Below are positions 1 to 12,070 of a DNA stretch of 64,000 bases, in pieces. Source of the stretch: Marasmius tenuissimus (lineage: Eukaryota > Basidiomycota > Agaricomycetes > Agaricales > Marasmiaceae); contig JAQOTA010000053.1 of NCBI GenBank assembly GCA_029532415.1, positions 6,510,001 through 6,574,000 on the forward strand, written 5' to 3'. How positions within the stretch are numbered: the first letter of the stretch is position 1; every line of letters begins with the position of its first letter. Made by a program: the position numbers and the translations under genes. The notes under the pieces were generated by a model. That model ran no database searches and was not told the DNA's origin. It worked only from the letters and a program-made list of their open reading frames with translations.

Positions 1-316
1 CGACACTAAGCCGGAACTGGTATCTTCCTCGGAACTAATCCAAGGGAGGGCGAAGGTATTGGGAAGGTCATGGTATAAAGAAGAGAATATTTTGCCCGTG
101 TTTGGCCCTGAAAATTGAGTTCGGCATTTTCCGATCAATGTTTGAGTCACGCGTGTTACTGTGTCGCGCATCGCGTTCAACCTTTCCACCTCGCCATCAG
201 TACCATCCCACCTGGTAAGCCTACCCCCTCATGTACTAACCTTTAGCTTACATACAACTACTGGACAGAACCGCTCGATACGAACCCTACGACAGATTAT
301 CCAGGCACGCGGCAAT
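1..316. other. Left edge, no recognised gene
   Basis: No coding region with family resemblance was seen. Pyrimidine-rich stretches near 175-240 may be the promoter or 5' leader of the gene starting at 317. Nothing else is supportable. Confidence 0.4.
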
Positions 317-2697
317 ATGTCAGGATTGACAGGGAAAAGGTGCGCTATCGGTCCATTTTTATTCCTTTTCAGATGAATCAGGTTCGTCTGTTAGCAGCTG
401 GGATTAGTTCCCTCTGCCCTTTCTCTCTCACACACGATTGGATCAGCTCCGATCGTGATTATTTCTTGCCCACTGAAAGTTTTCTGTCACTTGCTTCTCC
501 ACAGGTCGTTGACGATGCACAAGCCCATACAATACAATGAAGGACGAGTCGCCAGTGAAATACCTGAAGACGAGGTTCTACTGACCTCACCCAACACCTT
601 TTACACTACGCTTCCTCTTTTAGGACTACGAACGATCCGTATGCGGAAAGACTTCCATTTTGGCGAGGAGGACCCGTTGTTCTTTCCCCAACCTTACATT
701 CCTGGCATCGGATACTTGTCTGTCATCCCATTTCCCACATCTGACTTGACATCTCCTCACTCTGCTGCATGGAGAGTTGCTGAGCTGTCTGACTTTGTTC
801 GAGTACCCTCAAATGATCCCTCCCGTGGACTCGGGACGTTGTCGGACGAAATCAGACTCACCGTACAAAAAGCCTTCGACAAACTCGCAGAACGAATCGT
901 TAACATCTCAATTGACGACAGGTCAAGAGTGGAATCCGAGAGATCGAACGTGAAGAACGACCAGTTGACAAATCGATATTTATTCAGGATCAAGTATCTC
1001 CTTTCTCGCTTGAAGTCGCTCTCGTCTTATCGGGAGGCCGTCTTGACATTTTCAAGCTGTCAGAGGGCTTATTTGGAGCTCGTTGCCCGCGTCGACTGGC
1101 TTGAGACGTACAGACGTCGAATGTACAACCCTTTGCCTGCGAATCGCCCAGTTGAAGACGCCAAAGTGGTTGGCGCCCTTACCGGGGATGATGAAACCGC
1201 CTCTCGACTATTCCTTGCGGGTAAGTATTGTTTCCTTTCTCATCGCACAGGCTTGTAACCTTTTGGCTGCAGGAATCCCTGTTTGGTACTCGCAGCCGTT
1301 GTTCAAGAAGGAGTCCACTCGCGTTGACACCTGGATCCCCCTTGATTCTACGTCCTCGTTGAAACGCCTTATCGAAAGTGGAATCAAGTTCTCTTTGGAT
1401 GATGAATCTCCTCCTAATCCCGTCGTATTCAATGGCTCGATGCACGATGCAACGCGCTACGCTAAAATGGGAGAATACATACAAAGGACTTCATCTACCA
1501 ACGTATACCTGGAGAGTGCTGCAATCACGCCTCCGGTACCCACTCCTTCCCAACCTTCTTCATCTGGGCCCTCACGCACGTCAAGAACAGCCTACAGACA
1601 CCACCCAACACGTATGTGCCTCCTCTCTTTGGGTTATACTATAGCTGATTGTATACTATAGGACTTTCTGGGGTACAGATTACCCTGCCCAATGCCAACA
1701 ACGACCGGGATAAGTTCATCGATGTAGCATCGCCTATAATGCCCTCCCCTCTACCAGTTTGGGCAAGAGCTTCCTTGCAAGCTGGCACTGGATTCGACCC
1801 GAACATGCGTCCTCCGCCCGGGATGAACAACGGCTACGCCCTTCCCGACCCAAACATCATTGCTGGAACAAAAAATCAGGCAACCCAGGCCGCTTTTGTC
1901 ACGACGTGGCTGAGGCTTCGAACTGTCCTTCTATATCGGCTCCGATCTCCTACCTTTGCGCCGCTCAAACCAAAGGAATGGCGTGTGGTACTGGGGATGG
2001 AGATACACGGACAGAAGGCTCATACACAGGCAGCACAGTCTCGAAATGGGATTGAGAAGATGCTACAAGAGTGTCTCGACTCTGGTGACATGGGGGTACG
2101 TTTAATTTCTACTGATCGTGGATAACGAAGTATGTTCAACTAATTTTTCACGGTTCTCAGGGTTCCGTGAACCTCGCCAATCTCTCTGAGGCACCGGTGG
2201 TCTGGCGTGGCTCAACTCTTACCCCTTTCTCCCCTCCTCCTGTCAACGTTGTGAGAGAGATCCTGTGGGAAATGTTTGAGATAAACTTTCGGTATGAACT
2301 ACTGAGCCTCGACTGTCGCTGCTACCGCGCTGGGTTGTCTGGTAACGACCGCGAGCAGGAAGTGTTGGGACTTATCCTCCACTTTGAAAACACCTTGATT
2401 CCCAGTGGCGTCGCCAAAGGACGTGAGGGATATGCATCTCGTGAACTGGATACAGCAGCTGGACGCCGACAAGCTCTACGAGGTCTTCTGCAGGTTATGG
2501 ATGGGTGGGCAGGAGGTCCGGGGCAGCTTCCTCAGCCACTTCAAAACTCGGCTGTTTCTGAGCGCTTGGATATCACTTCGGCGACCAGAGTTGAGTGGAA
2601 AGAGGTCGAAGATATCGAATATGCGATTGTTCACCACTACGTATCGGTATTTCGTTCTATCTTCCAGCGCGCCCCTCTTCTCCCCCATGCACTGTAA
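317..2697 (+). CDS. Agaricomycete-specific protein of unknown function, 682 aa, five exons
   Basis: Proposed exons are 317-339, 505-1220, 1273-1611, 1662-2095 and 2161-2697; the spliced length is a multiple of three and ends in TAA. Exon 1 (MSGLTGKR) joins in frame to SLTMHKPIQYNEG; an alternative start is the ATG at 515. Seen motifs: an aromatic- and Pro-rich N-terminal part, a central basic segment (YLFRIKYLLSRLKSL), 'LFLAGIPVWYSQPLF' spanning the exon 2/3 junction, 'GSMHDATRYAKMGEYIQR', and a C-terminus ending FRSIFQRAPLLPHAL. The 'LAG-(I/L)-PVW' motif and the aromatic/Arg/Pro C-terminal end resemble a large hypothetical family in mushroom genomes, recalled from general knowledge and not checked. 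No signal peptide, membrane segment or catalytic motif was recognised. All four introns are 50-165 bases with GT..AG ends. Exon 1 is the least certain part. The gene appears unbroken, unlike most of its surroundings. Confidence 0.72.
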
Positions 2698-3005
2698 TCA
2701 CGGTTACAAAAACTCCCTGCGGGGCATTTCTATATCTCAGATACTTTTTTCTTGCAGTATATAGCTACTATATATACACAAGTGCAGTTACGGATGGTGC
2801 CAAAGCTCCTCTTTGACTTCCCAGCTTGGGATGCGTTTTCTGTGTCGGAAGCGCGCTTATGATGCCTTACAGGCGCTTGCGAGGCACGGGGCAATTTTGT
2901 ACATGACGTCGGCATGTCTATTATGAAACCTTACGGACGGGTTCGGGCCTTGTAACCGGTCAGAAGGGCCGCCGGTATTACAAGCCGGCAATTAAATTTC
3001 CGACA
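2698..3005. other. Spacer between the unknown gene and the family B fragment
   Basis: No supported gene. A short region near 2790-2890 can be read as codons, but no family motif or clean splice connection to either neighbour was found. Confidence 0.35.
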
Positions 3006-4896
3006 TATCCCTCGGATGACAATAAGCTGTCATGTAAGTGCTCGAAAAACATCGATTAACATTCAGATCTTCACCTAATTGTGACATGCACATCCAGATT
3101 TCATTGATGACGTAGGGTTTACCCTCATTGGCAACTTGTCCCATACCCTCTCATCCGTGTATCTCTTCGTTCCACCTCTCCATGTCGAGTACGTGAATGG
3201 GATGCACTGTATACGCCACCCACTTCCCGATTCGTTATTCTACTGGACATCGGACCCGGAAGGAAAGGAGGTGATCCCAAGGAAAAATTGGGAGAATCAT
3301 TCAATACCCGAGCTAGAAATTCAAACACGGATGGGCTCCCACTATTACCATGATGAATATAGAGCAGCTCGACAACATTTGATAGAAAAGAATTACGGCT
3401 TAGACAGAAAGGGATATGCTCAAGACCACGACTATCCCGAGCTGATAATGGGTATGTATCTGCAATTTCTTGTTCAATCATGTTTCTGACCTTTGCCTTA
3501 GGTGACCCTCATAGGAAGAGGATAAAGGAGCTCAAGAATTCGGATGAGAATCAACCTTTCTACTCAGCATCCCATTTCATGTCCCCATCAATGCCTTCAT
3601 CCGTCGATGTGTGGGACGCGGATAATAGTAATTCAGTTGAGGGTCACTTACGCGAGAAAGGATACGAGTCGAACGGTCAGCAATATTCTTGCGACAACCG
3701 GTTTTCCGAGTTCGTACGAGGTGGAGTACTATTCATATCCGTTTGTTCGGTATACGCCCTAACATTACTTGTAGGTGACTCTTACAATGATGGAATAACG
3801 GTGGAGTTGTTAGACGAGGATCCAGAGCCCGTCAAACAATCACGCCTCCCTTCTTCAGCAAGATCTTTATCCAGCAAGCTCAACGTTGCACAGTCTACGC
3901 GGCCGCCCAAATCATTCAAAATTAAATCACCCCCAACAGTGAATACGAGCGGAGCGCGAAGCCTGATAACCACACCTATCACGAAGCAGCGACAAAAGGT
4001 GGTCAATAGAGCAACGAATCAGGTGAGGGCATCGGCCAATACACCACAGATGTGTGCACCGGCTCCTATAAACCCGGCACGGTAGGGATGAATCCTTATA
4101 TCAGTTTATTCATTTCTAAACTATTTGCAGCATTCAGACAGCACCCGAACCAAAACTCGTCAACGCCAACGCAAAGCAGCCAACCGTTCAGCCGAGAGCT
4201 GAAGGTCAGGCAAGATCAATGAAGGGTGGGCTTCGGAAACCTCAGCCTAAAGAGTAAGTATCATTTTAATCATTCACGTTCGATGTTTTTAACCCACTAC
4301 GTCATTTCAGCTATCATAAAGGGAGTAAGGTAGACTCCGTGGCCGATCAACCGACTAGATCGTCTCTGGAAACCAGAACCTTGAACGATTGTCCTTCGGA
4401 ATTTACAAAAACACCGACATGCGGATCACAGTACGTACAACTTGCCCCGTTCACATTTGCCACCCTAAGCAGCTCTGATAGGTTCAAAACAACGGGAAAA
4501 CGAGCCGTTGAGGATTCTAAGCCACAGATGAAGTCTCAATTGAACGGAGAGAAAGCTGCAAGCTCACACAAAGCAAATAGGGGAAATGGTGTCATTCGGA
4601 AGTCTGCCCCACCTCAAAAGTAAGCAATGGTAGATTTATTACTCTTACTCGTGATCTCACTATTCATCGGTCGTAGCTCTCGATCGACGTGTAAGACCGT
4701 CCCCGTGTCGAACAAAAGAACAAGGCAACCCGAAGCAAAACAAGGCGCAAAGGAACAAACAGGGGGGTCAGCCACACGCATGATGGGGTAACGCAATCCG
4801 GTTCATGTTTAAAAACATTTCAAGCTTCCTTCTAGCTCGACGACGGCTTCTGCAACGCGAGAGACACGCAGAGAGGCCAACAAGGCGTGGAGATAG
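3006..4896 (+). pseudogene. Family B, 5'-truncated copy (C-terminal half)
   Basis: The 3' half aligns exon by exon with the copy at 42308-51178. The end of an exon with 'YPS' is followed by a GTAAGTGCT donor near 3029. Then come exons 3098-3451 (354 bases, 'LFVPPLH', 'DPEGKE', 'HDYPELIMG'), 3502-3720 and 3775-4081, followed by further exons that alternate with 40-60 base introns and give a Lys/Ser/Thr/Pro-rich basic tail, ending at TAG 4894-4896. The intron 3721-3774 is 54 bases and open in frame, so retaining it would not break the protein. The upstream exons (signature motif, kinase-hinge-like part) are missing, so this is either a truncated relic or a gene with an unrecognised new 5' end. 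The equivalent of exon 8 is intact here, while the other copy has lost four bases. Function unknown. Confidence 0.6.
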
Positions 4897-6044
4897 AACG
4901 TCCATCTATTAAGACATAGACGATGTTCGAATTGTTTTTCACTGGGGGTTTGGTTGAATGATTCATATGCCTAATTGTAGTCAATAATTTTTACGTCTTT
5001 AATATTTGCTTGATGGGTTTGGGTAGTATAATATATGTATGCTGGGTGCGTGGCACGAAACACAACGCCTCAGGAAATAGCTTTCAGCAATAAAGGGCGA
5101 CACTTGATGGGCGGTCACTACTCGTCGTAATTGGAGACGGTGGTGTTGTGATATCCCGCGGGTGTGCAGAATTCCCGGATGACATATATTGGCACAAGCC
5201 ACCAATGGGTCTAACGGGAACAGGAGAGTAATCAAGACTTCCCAGAAATGTTCAGTCGTCCAACAAGCGTATTCTTGTTCACCATTCATACCACCCTGAG
5301 ATTCCGGAATCCGAGGTCACTCAAACGAGGGAGGCAAGTTCACCTCCTACGTAGAGGTGATACACCAAGTGAAGGAAAGTCAATAGCGTCAGTCTGTCCT
5401 TAGTACCAGTGAACCTTGGAGTACCCCGTTTGAGAGATAGTAAGAAGTGAGTATCACGGATGAACATTGTCCCAAAGACTAGTCGATGGGGAACAGGTGA
5501 ATGCGTCGGATGGCTGAATGGTCGTTGAAAGGTTTCTGGTGTAATGATGGGGACAGATTAGTCGACTGATCCGCTGGGCTTAAATGTTCGAGAGCGGTCA
5601 ATTTCATGGCGATGGCTCCAGTTAGCCTTCCCCTCCACAAGTTTCGAAGTTGAGGGCGAGCGGAGACTGGCGACACAATGATTGTGGCACTGGAAGCTCC
5701 GTGCCTAAATTGAGCTGGATGGGATTGTTTCCCATCTCTATCCTTCCTGCCGGGTTTGTGGTCTAAACCAGGATGCATTTCTTCGTCAGACTAGCGGGTA
5801 TGCATCTAGAAACGATGTTTTGTCATCCGAGTCTATCGCCCAGAAAACAATTTTTGACGGCCGAACTTTGAGGTGGGCATTAGCGCGAGAAGGGCTTGAG
5901 GAATGACGCCGGTAATTTAAAAAGCGATGCGCACCTGATAGATCAACAATTTCCTCCATCATCTATTCTCCATTCGCTTGGTCAGCGAGGCGCGAAGGTC
6001 GCTACTTTGGCTTATTGAATATTAGTATAGGAGAGATACTAAGC
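4897..6044. other. No recognised gene
   Basis: About 1.1 kb with only short frames on both strands (for example minus 5479-5778) that lack family motifs or splice partners. A small inverted repeat is visible near 5337-5352 (CACCTCCTACGTAGAGGTG). No function assigned. Confidence 0.35.
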
Positions 6045-6200
6045 GTACTCACCCGAGACAATGAAGAGGACGAAATAGGTGCAGTTGCGCCGCTTCAGCA
6101 CCGGGGCAGCGAGTGAAGGTTTGACGGACAGCGCCTCTTGAATAATTATCAAATTCGGAACTCCATTAGAGTGCAGAGCATGCTGCGGACAGTAAACAAA
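6045..6200 (-). repeat. Dispersed exon-like module, copy 1
   Basis: The segment around 6125-6190 resembles 57170-57240: CGCCTCTTGAATAATT, then TCAAATTCGG and ACTCCAT, on the same strand in both places. On the minus strand it encodes a conserved peptide (PNLIIIQEAL here, PNLTIIQEAL at the other site). The adjoining part 6050-6085 (GACAATGAAGAGGACGAAAT) also resembles 12677-12700. It looks like a fragment of an otherwise lost gene next to each secreted-protein gene. Confidence 0.45.
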
Positions 6201-6319
6201 CAACACAATCAAATTCAATTTCCGAAACTCAAATTCACACTGATAATACTGCAGCCACTTTACAACCAAATATACAGCGATTTCCATATCAAGAGCTCTT
6301 GGCTTCGAGTCCCGAGGAC

Positions 6320-6709
6320 TCAGTTCAAAAAGACGCTCTCCCAGTTGACTCTGCGAACGAAATTTTGAGTTTGCGACGTCAAATGTATCAATCCGACTAA
6401 GAAAGCTTACCCGGAAGGAGCGGTCTGACATCCAGAGCCACTAGCGGTCAAGCTGGCGCCATTGGTGCATTGATCGTGGCCGCCGCCAGAGATGAAGAAG
6501 CTGATCTGGTTGGGGACGCCTGAATAGCTGATTGACCTGGCCGAACCGCCGTTGGTGAGCCAGATGCATTCTCCGGAGGTTGCTCCGTTGCTGGTGCCAA
6601 TGATCGAGCCAGTGCAGCCCGCACCTGAAAACCACTGGAGAGTGGCAGACATGGCAGGAGAGGCACAAGCAAGGAGAGCAGTGGCGACAAAGGCAGGTTT
6701 GAATTGCAT
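6320..6709 (-). CDS. Small secreted cysteine-containing protein, 109 aa, two exons (paralogue of 56388-56777)
   Basis: Exons on the minus strand are 6709-6411 and 6350-6320, with a 60-base intron (GTAAGC don, CGCAG acceptor). The protein starts MQFKPAFVATALLACASPAM, a typical signal peptide with likely cleavage near Ala22, so the mature protein of about 87 residues should be exported. The mature part has four Cys (residues 32, 48, 81, 94), enough for two disulfides, a W-F-S-G-x-G-C-T-G start and many Gly/Ser. Exon 2 encodes VNWESVFLN. By hand alignment it is 68/109 identical to the paralogue, with no gaps and the same intron position. The pattern resembles fungal small secreted proteins with a beta/gamma-crystallin-like look, but no function can be assigned. 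An upstream ATG in frame at 6746-6748 would add 13 residues ahead of the signal peptide and is disfavoured. Confidence 0.85.
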
Positions 6710-6814
6710 TATTACTGTATGGAGTGCTAGATAGCTTCTGAAAGACACAGGAAAGTCAGTTGACGATTATACACCGAGAAGAAAGACTCGATGCTAACCT
6801 GATCACAAAAGAGA

Positions 6815-6870
6815 GGAGGAGCTGGATGAAAACGTTTGGAAAGACAACTATTTATATATTTTTCAAGAGT
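6815..6870 (-). promoter_or_regulatory. Core promoter of the secreted-protein gene
   Basis: Reading the minus strand, TTGAAAAATATATAAATAG is followed by TTTTCATCCAGCTCCTC, about 110-160 bases before the start codon. The paralogue at 56388 has the same arrangement: TTGAAAACGCATAAATACTG, then TTTTCATCCAGTTTCTC. Conservation of the TATA-like box and the downstream pyrimidine block in both copies supports a core promoter and start-site region. Confidence 0.6.
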
Positions 6871-7957
6871 GTGGGTCTGTGGCGTGGAGGTCTACACGCG
6901 TCAGCAATGAGCATAATCGCGACGTCTGATTTGTCCGGCCATGTTCTGTATGCGAGAGGTTGATACTGATCTTTGTAATACTATTAATGTAAACACTGAG
7001 GGATCACAAGCAGCATACCGGGTGAATGGTTTGGGCAGCGTTGACAGCATGTATCTGGCCTAGAACGCGCATAGGATGGATTATGGCGGGATATCGTGAT
7101 GGAAGGGATTATGCTAGTATGAATAGGAACTAGATAAATAAACCCGGGCTTGGACATCCGTTGGTTATGTACTGTTATCTTTCTTGGGACATAAATCGCA
7201 TCGTCAAGTTCCAAAATCACAGCTGAGAACTCAATCATGCAAAGGCAGATTCAATTTTTATGGTAACGAATAGGACATTCATATTTTTGGGTATAGCGTA
7301 CGGGCGTGTAGTTTGCGTGAAACGCAAAGCAAAAACAGCGCTATGTTGATTCTGGACAAGATTGAACGGGTAAATTTTCCCTGATTACTCGCTGCTCTAT
7401 TTTCCAGACCCTTCTCGTGTAACCACAAGGAGAAAAGTACCAAAGGCTAAACTTGGGGACATGTGCAAAACCAATCCCAAAATAGTGGAACAAGAACGAC
7501 ACGGTTTATCCCACCTTCGGGCGCAAGCTCAGACCCTGCGTGTTTGTTGTAACTGCGCGTTTCAAGGGTTGGCGCCCCAGGCACGTTGGCGCTGCCTTGT
7601 CGATGTGGCGTTTCTCGATGAGTATACTGCGTAACGTCATAAAAACGATATTGTTTTCCTTGTGCTTCTCCGAGCCTGACGTATGTTGTATTCTGATGGA
7701 TCCCTGGTTATTGGTCTTCCAAGAACCAAAACTCGTTGTTGGATGTAGAGTTATACCTATGGTTGACGTCCGTTGCTACATATGTCTTCGTTCCTCAAGT
7801 CTCTCACGTCTCAGTATCATGTTTTAAGTGTGGCAGCAAAGGCAACACTAAGCTGTTCTTCCTGAGGCTACGTTCCTTATACCCGAATGTAATGGTGGAA
7901 AATGCTAAACTGTCGTTTCTGAAGCACCCGACACCGTGACCAAGAGAATGTACCGTT
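6871..7957. other. No recognised gene
   Basis: About 1.1 kb upstream of the secreted-protein gene. Short frames only; none has a recognisable motif or splice partner. Confidence 0.35.
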
Positions 7958-8056
7958 CAATGTGGGGTGAAAGTCGATGATAAACAGTACGTACCTTTTC
8001 CGCAGGTCTTTTCCATCATTAGCTGATTGTGCTCTCAGAAACGAAGATTGCACTTG
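7958..8056 (+). repeat. Dispersed intron-like module, copy 1
   Basis: GGGGTGAAAGTC, then GTACGTACCTTTTC at 7987, an AGCTGAT branch-like site and CTCTCAG ending at 8038: the outline of a 52-base intron with flanking exon sequence. Close relatives lie near 10399, 19684, 20262, 33770, 36768 and 41650. Confidence 0.55.
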
Positions 8057-8268
8057 TGCTTTATTGACTTCCTAGTTCAGGCCTTATATCCCGCGCACCT
8101 TGGTACCATTAACTGATCAGTCACGATCCCCGGGTTCGAAAAGATGCAGAAGCAAGCCGCCCTAAAGAATTTTTGCGGTTTGACTTTGGGCATCGAGCGA
8201 CGAGTAGGTGCCCATGTTATTTTTAGCGAGACTGAGGTATTTTTAATCCTCCCGCTCAGATGGTCTTA

Positions 8269-8608
8269 CAGCTAACAATGAAACCCTAGCATAATTCGCA
8301 CGGCCCCCACCTTCATTGATCTGTTTAGTTCCAAACAACCGCACATGACGAAAATACAAGTACTTACGCACCATACACGCCTCTCGCGGTCAGCAGTACT
8401 GAGCTAATGTTGCTCTATAGCTTCAGGATGTGTTTGCAGCCTTTTGGTCGCGATGGTTGTGGTTGAAAGTCGTTGGGACGTCGTAAGTTCATTGTAAGTC
8501 GCCACACGATTACCATTGAGTTGGCCACGTGTCTCTGTTTGGTTATAAACAGATCAGTGAAGGTGGGGGTCATGTGAAATATGCTAGGGTTTCATTGTTA
8601 GCTGTAAC
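8269..8608. mobile_element. Short inverted-repeat element (MITE-like), about 340 bp
   Basis: The left end (TTACAGCTAACAATGAAACC, then CTAGCATA..CCCCCACCTTCATTGATCTG) reappears as a reverse complement at 8550-8606 with a few mismatches over about 58 bases. The interior holds no coding region. Target-site duplication is unclear. A related left half only is present at 31866-31950. Confidence 0.6.
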
Positions 8609-9237
8609 AATCCTCAAACTTTCAAGCTTCAAGTAATCACGGATATTAGTGGTTACTGGTTTCCGGCGTTCCAAGGCTTGATCATTCATCACGGGAAGGA
8701 GCACCGAGGCCAAGTATCGCTGCCCATCACTGATAAGAGCGCGCTCGTCTGGTCTTCCACCAATCAAAGTTCGGACGAGTTTATAGACACTTGGGGTATA
8801 TTGTGGGTTGCATCAACTGTAACACAAACAGGTGAAACTGTGAGCGGTGAAGTCAGCGGTACTTCATCAAAATGGTGTAGTGGGCCGTAAGGGAAGTGTG
8901 AGAGCGTGTGGATTTAGGGATATCTATGTGACTGTTCCAGCCTACAGCGGAATTGTTGTGGCTCAATCTCTTCGGATGTTGCCTTTGGTTGATGTCTTTC
9001 TCCGGGAGGTATACTCAATCAAAATCAATGATCGTACATCAATGTAGTCCAGACTATATTCTTCTATTGGGCTTGACAGGATAAACATCAGATCACAAGA
9101 TGTCCTTGGGTGTATACAGTATGGGTGTTGATGCCGCACAGCTCGGATTCAAGGGATGCTAAAAGCCTTACACATAAAGAAAGAGCTTAGTACGCACCCC
9201 GTGGTCTCCTTCCCCTTCTCACCCACATTCCTTGACG
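8609..9237 (+). repeat. Upstream region shared with the copy at 10890-11150
   Basis: The stretch around 8940-9170 (CAGATCACAAGATGT, then GATGCTAAAAGCCT) matches 10910-11160 (CAGATCACAGGATGT, GATGCCAAAAGCCT). It is the 5' flank and promoter of family B copies. The AGCCTTACACATAAA at about 9163 is the degenerate version of the AGCCTCACATATA promoter box. Confidence 0.45.
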
Positions 9238-10140
9238 ATGATTTCGCACTTTCTCCAAGGCGCTAGCAATACATAAGTTGGCCCAACGCTGTGTTTCACC
9301 AGGCCAAAGGAGATGAAATTCATAACCATAACGGCTGCACAACTTGTCCGTAGCAGAAGGAGAACCGTAAAATGGTACTCTTCGACCTATTCATAGGATA
9401 ATGTTGCTGAATAAAATCTGTTAGCCCAGGCAGTACCGACGGTACCGGGATGTCTTGGAGGGTATATTCTGTTATTGAGAATGAAAGTGGTCACAGGAGA
9501 TAGTGATTGTACTTCAGACGGCTTCGACAGCGGGGAACAACACGGGAACACAAATTAGGGTCGTGAGACAGGTCCATACCGCTACAGTTTGTGACAACAA
9601 CTGCGCGGTTACTCTGGTCATATTCGAGCCAATGGAAAGATGGAACGGGGATGGCACACGACTGGTGAGGGCGACTCGAACTTTGGTGCTGGTGTGCATG
9701 TGATTGATGAGGCCCAGTTGTGGAAAGAACTCCATCATGTGTTTTCGGCTCACAGGTAAGGTATAACCTAATGTGAGAGCTTAGGGATTTTAGCTGAATG
9801 CTGAGCATAGGTCACCGTGGTTCACTCAGATGCTGGGTTTAGTGAGGTCGGAGGTACCGACTTCCATATTCTCCGAGGGCAGGGAGGATTTAGTACGAAG
9901 CCAATCACACGAGCTGATTGTTTGGGAAGTTAAAGCTGGCCAACGGAGGGGAATTTATCGGTTGATATCCCAATGACAGAAAAGTATATCACACCTTCAG
10001 AACACGTTTGTGCGTCCGTCATCTTGTCTCAAGCATTGAGTCTTTGCTAAGAGTGTCTTTAGGAGGTTGCAGCCAAAGTGCTCCACGCCGATAAGACACG
10101 GACGCTTTCGGCGAGTAGATTATCCTGAACGTGGAGTCTA
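9238..10140 (+). pseudogene. Family B, decayed copy (5' exons)
   Basis: Starts ATG 9238 with ISHFLQGASNT and hits TAA at 9274-9276, where the copy at 42308 has AAA. Exon-2-like 9425-9664 (240 bases against 237) keeps the reading TASTAGNNTGTQIRVV. Exon-3-like 9718-9755 has the same 38-base length and splice sites as in the best copy. Then follow degraded exon-4 and exon-5 parts and an exon-6-like part near 10064-10110. The copy loses similarity near 10140. The stop and missing 3' exons make it non-functional. Confidence 0.65.
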
Positions 10141-11146
10141 TCGAGGTAGCTTTCGGTTCTGTATGACAGCATTCGGCCATTCCACAAAGCAGACAATGCC
10201 TCTCGCTCAGCTTCTTCTTCCTTCACCTCGCTCATTGTTGATGCTGTTGAGACTCTGGGATAGGACCCAGCAAGAGCAAGTCTGGGAGCAACCTTCGCCG
10301 TTACAATTATTATATTGCTGCCCTCGGCTTTCACCACGTTCGTTCCCCCGTGTCAAGGTGAGGACCGAGATGTGCTACAAATTGAACATAGCGGACAGAT
10401 CAATATGGGGTGAAAGTCAATCAAGTATGTGCCTTCTCTGCAGTGTACCCGACTCTCTATTGTCGACTGATCATGCTCTCAGAATCATCCAAGAATAGTA
10501 CTGATACACTCTAGTGCCTACTCCGATTACGGGATACTATGGAGGGACTCCGAACAATACTTTCATTCCACATATTCTGTGTATCTTGATTACATTCGGC
10601 GCTCATTCACTCCCCGCGGGTTTGGATCCCCGCAGAAAAATGACCCCATGAAGGATGGGCGGGCCAGCCCCGTGAGTTGACTCTGGGCGTCAGGCAGGCT
10701 CCGAGTTCATTGGAGCTAAGGCAATTGAGACCCTTTGCTCAGATACTCTACGCTGTTCACGAACCTTCACGCTTCTATTAGGGCCTACTATGGTATTTTG
10801 CTGAAGTACCGTGGGCTTTGCGACACATAGTCTCACCCAATCCATGTGACAATCAATTCAACCTTGCGATAAACGCGCGTTCGAAATCCCTCCGACATCC
10901 GATTGGTGAGTGCTCCAGTCTACAGTGTAATGGAGGCGTGTGAATCTCTTCGGATCTTTTTGACTAGACGCGAATTTCAAATTGGACGGGGTTATTCACG
11001 AGGTATCTCCAATCGTACATACACACAGTCCAGGTCTTCACAGGGTTTGATAGGGATCGCTATCAGATCACAGGATGTTTTTTGGGTAGATGGGTGCTAA
11101 CGCCGCCCCTGAATAAACCTAAATAACGAGGTCGGAGATCCAATGG
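10141..11146. repeat. Repeat-derived region with intron-like module copy 2
   Basis: Holds the second intron-like module (donor GTATGTGCC at 10425, branch GACTGATC, acceptor CTCTCAG ending 10482) and, from about 10890, the 5' flank shared with 8940-9170. No intact gene was recognised. Confidence 0.45.
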
Positions 11147-12070
11147 ATGCCAAAAGCCTCACATATGCGGACGACTAGACGGAGCATAGGTCACCGTGAC
11201 GCGCTCAAATACTGGGCTTAGTGAGGTCAGCTGTACCAGCGTTTGTGTTTCACGGAAGAAAACAAGATTTATATCAACCCAATTACACAAGCTTACTGCT
11301 TAGGGAAGCTAGAGCTGGCCAATGGAATGGATTTGTGTATATGTATCAGTATCCCTAGAATAGAACAGTTTATCTATACCTTCAATACACACATGTAGGT
11401 CCACTATCTCGTATCGAGCGTCGAGTCTTTGCTAAAAGTGTCTTTAGGAAGTCGCAACTCAAGAACTCCGTGCCGATGAAACCCGGACGTTTCCGGTGAG
11501 CAGAGGACTCCGAATGTTGAGTCGGCTAAAAATAGCGCAATAGGTGTCGATGTGGTTTAGGGACAGTGGACGTTCAACGCCAAAAGCGGCTCTTGATGGT
11601 GCGGTTGCCGCTTTAATTGCAGATTGGGAGGACGAAGTGTTTGATTATTATACACCGATTCCGCTTCCACGAAGCACCCAGCCCCACTCAATGCCACCGC
11701 CATTACCGCCTACTTTGAGAAGCCGTTATACTTGTCAGACCATGCATCCCACGACTATTTGGACATTTGGTGCCGTTGTCAATTAGAGCGATGGAATCGT
11801 TGCACGCCCTTCCACTCCAACCCCCAAATGGCACATTGTGGATCACACGCCATCCGAGCCTCCCCGTTTCCTTTTCCTTTCTGTCTGATGATGACTCAAA
11901 CGTGACTTTTTTGTGCTCGACCAATCGTCCAACGGTTCAATCCATCATTCTTTTCTCATTTTCTCTCCGGACATGTGTATCCTGAGGAATCTTTGCGACA
12001 CGCCACTCACTGGATGCAACATTTGCGACGCCACTAGGCTTTCCACAGCCGTTCTCTGCTGGGTCTTTCA
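11147..12070 (+). pseudogene. Family B, internally deleted copy
   Basis: The promoter box AGCCTCACATATG at about 11155 runs within 20 bases into the exon 4 region (CATAGGTCACCGTGACGC), so exons 1-3 are deleted. Exons 4-6 can be followed to about 11510 with many changes. Exon 7 starts at the conserved GGTGTCGATGTGG (11543) but is shifted by two bases before the conserved 'DWTFN' codons. Later segments retain 'PLPRSTQP'-like coding in a shifted frame. Clearly a relic. Confidence 0.6.

Noticed and set aside
2641..2880. Extra 3' exon of the gene at 317 (HHY joined to LRMVPKLLFDFP)
   Set aside because: The unspliced ending FRSIFQRAPLLPHAL fits the family C-terminus better; the extra exon gives a short unsupported tail.
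3721..3774. Treating the 54-base open segment as coding
   Set aside because: It has clean GTGGAG..TTGTAG ends, and the matching position in the 42308 copy is also an intron; kept as intron but noted as in frame.
8125..8150. tRNA B-box-like GGTTCGAA near 8135 and similar words elsewhere
   Set aside because: No matching A-box, acceptor stem or anticodon arm could be drawn around them.
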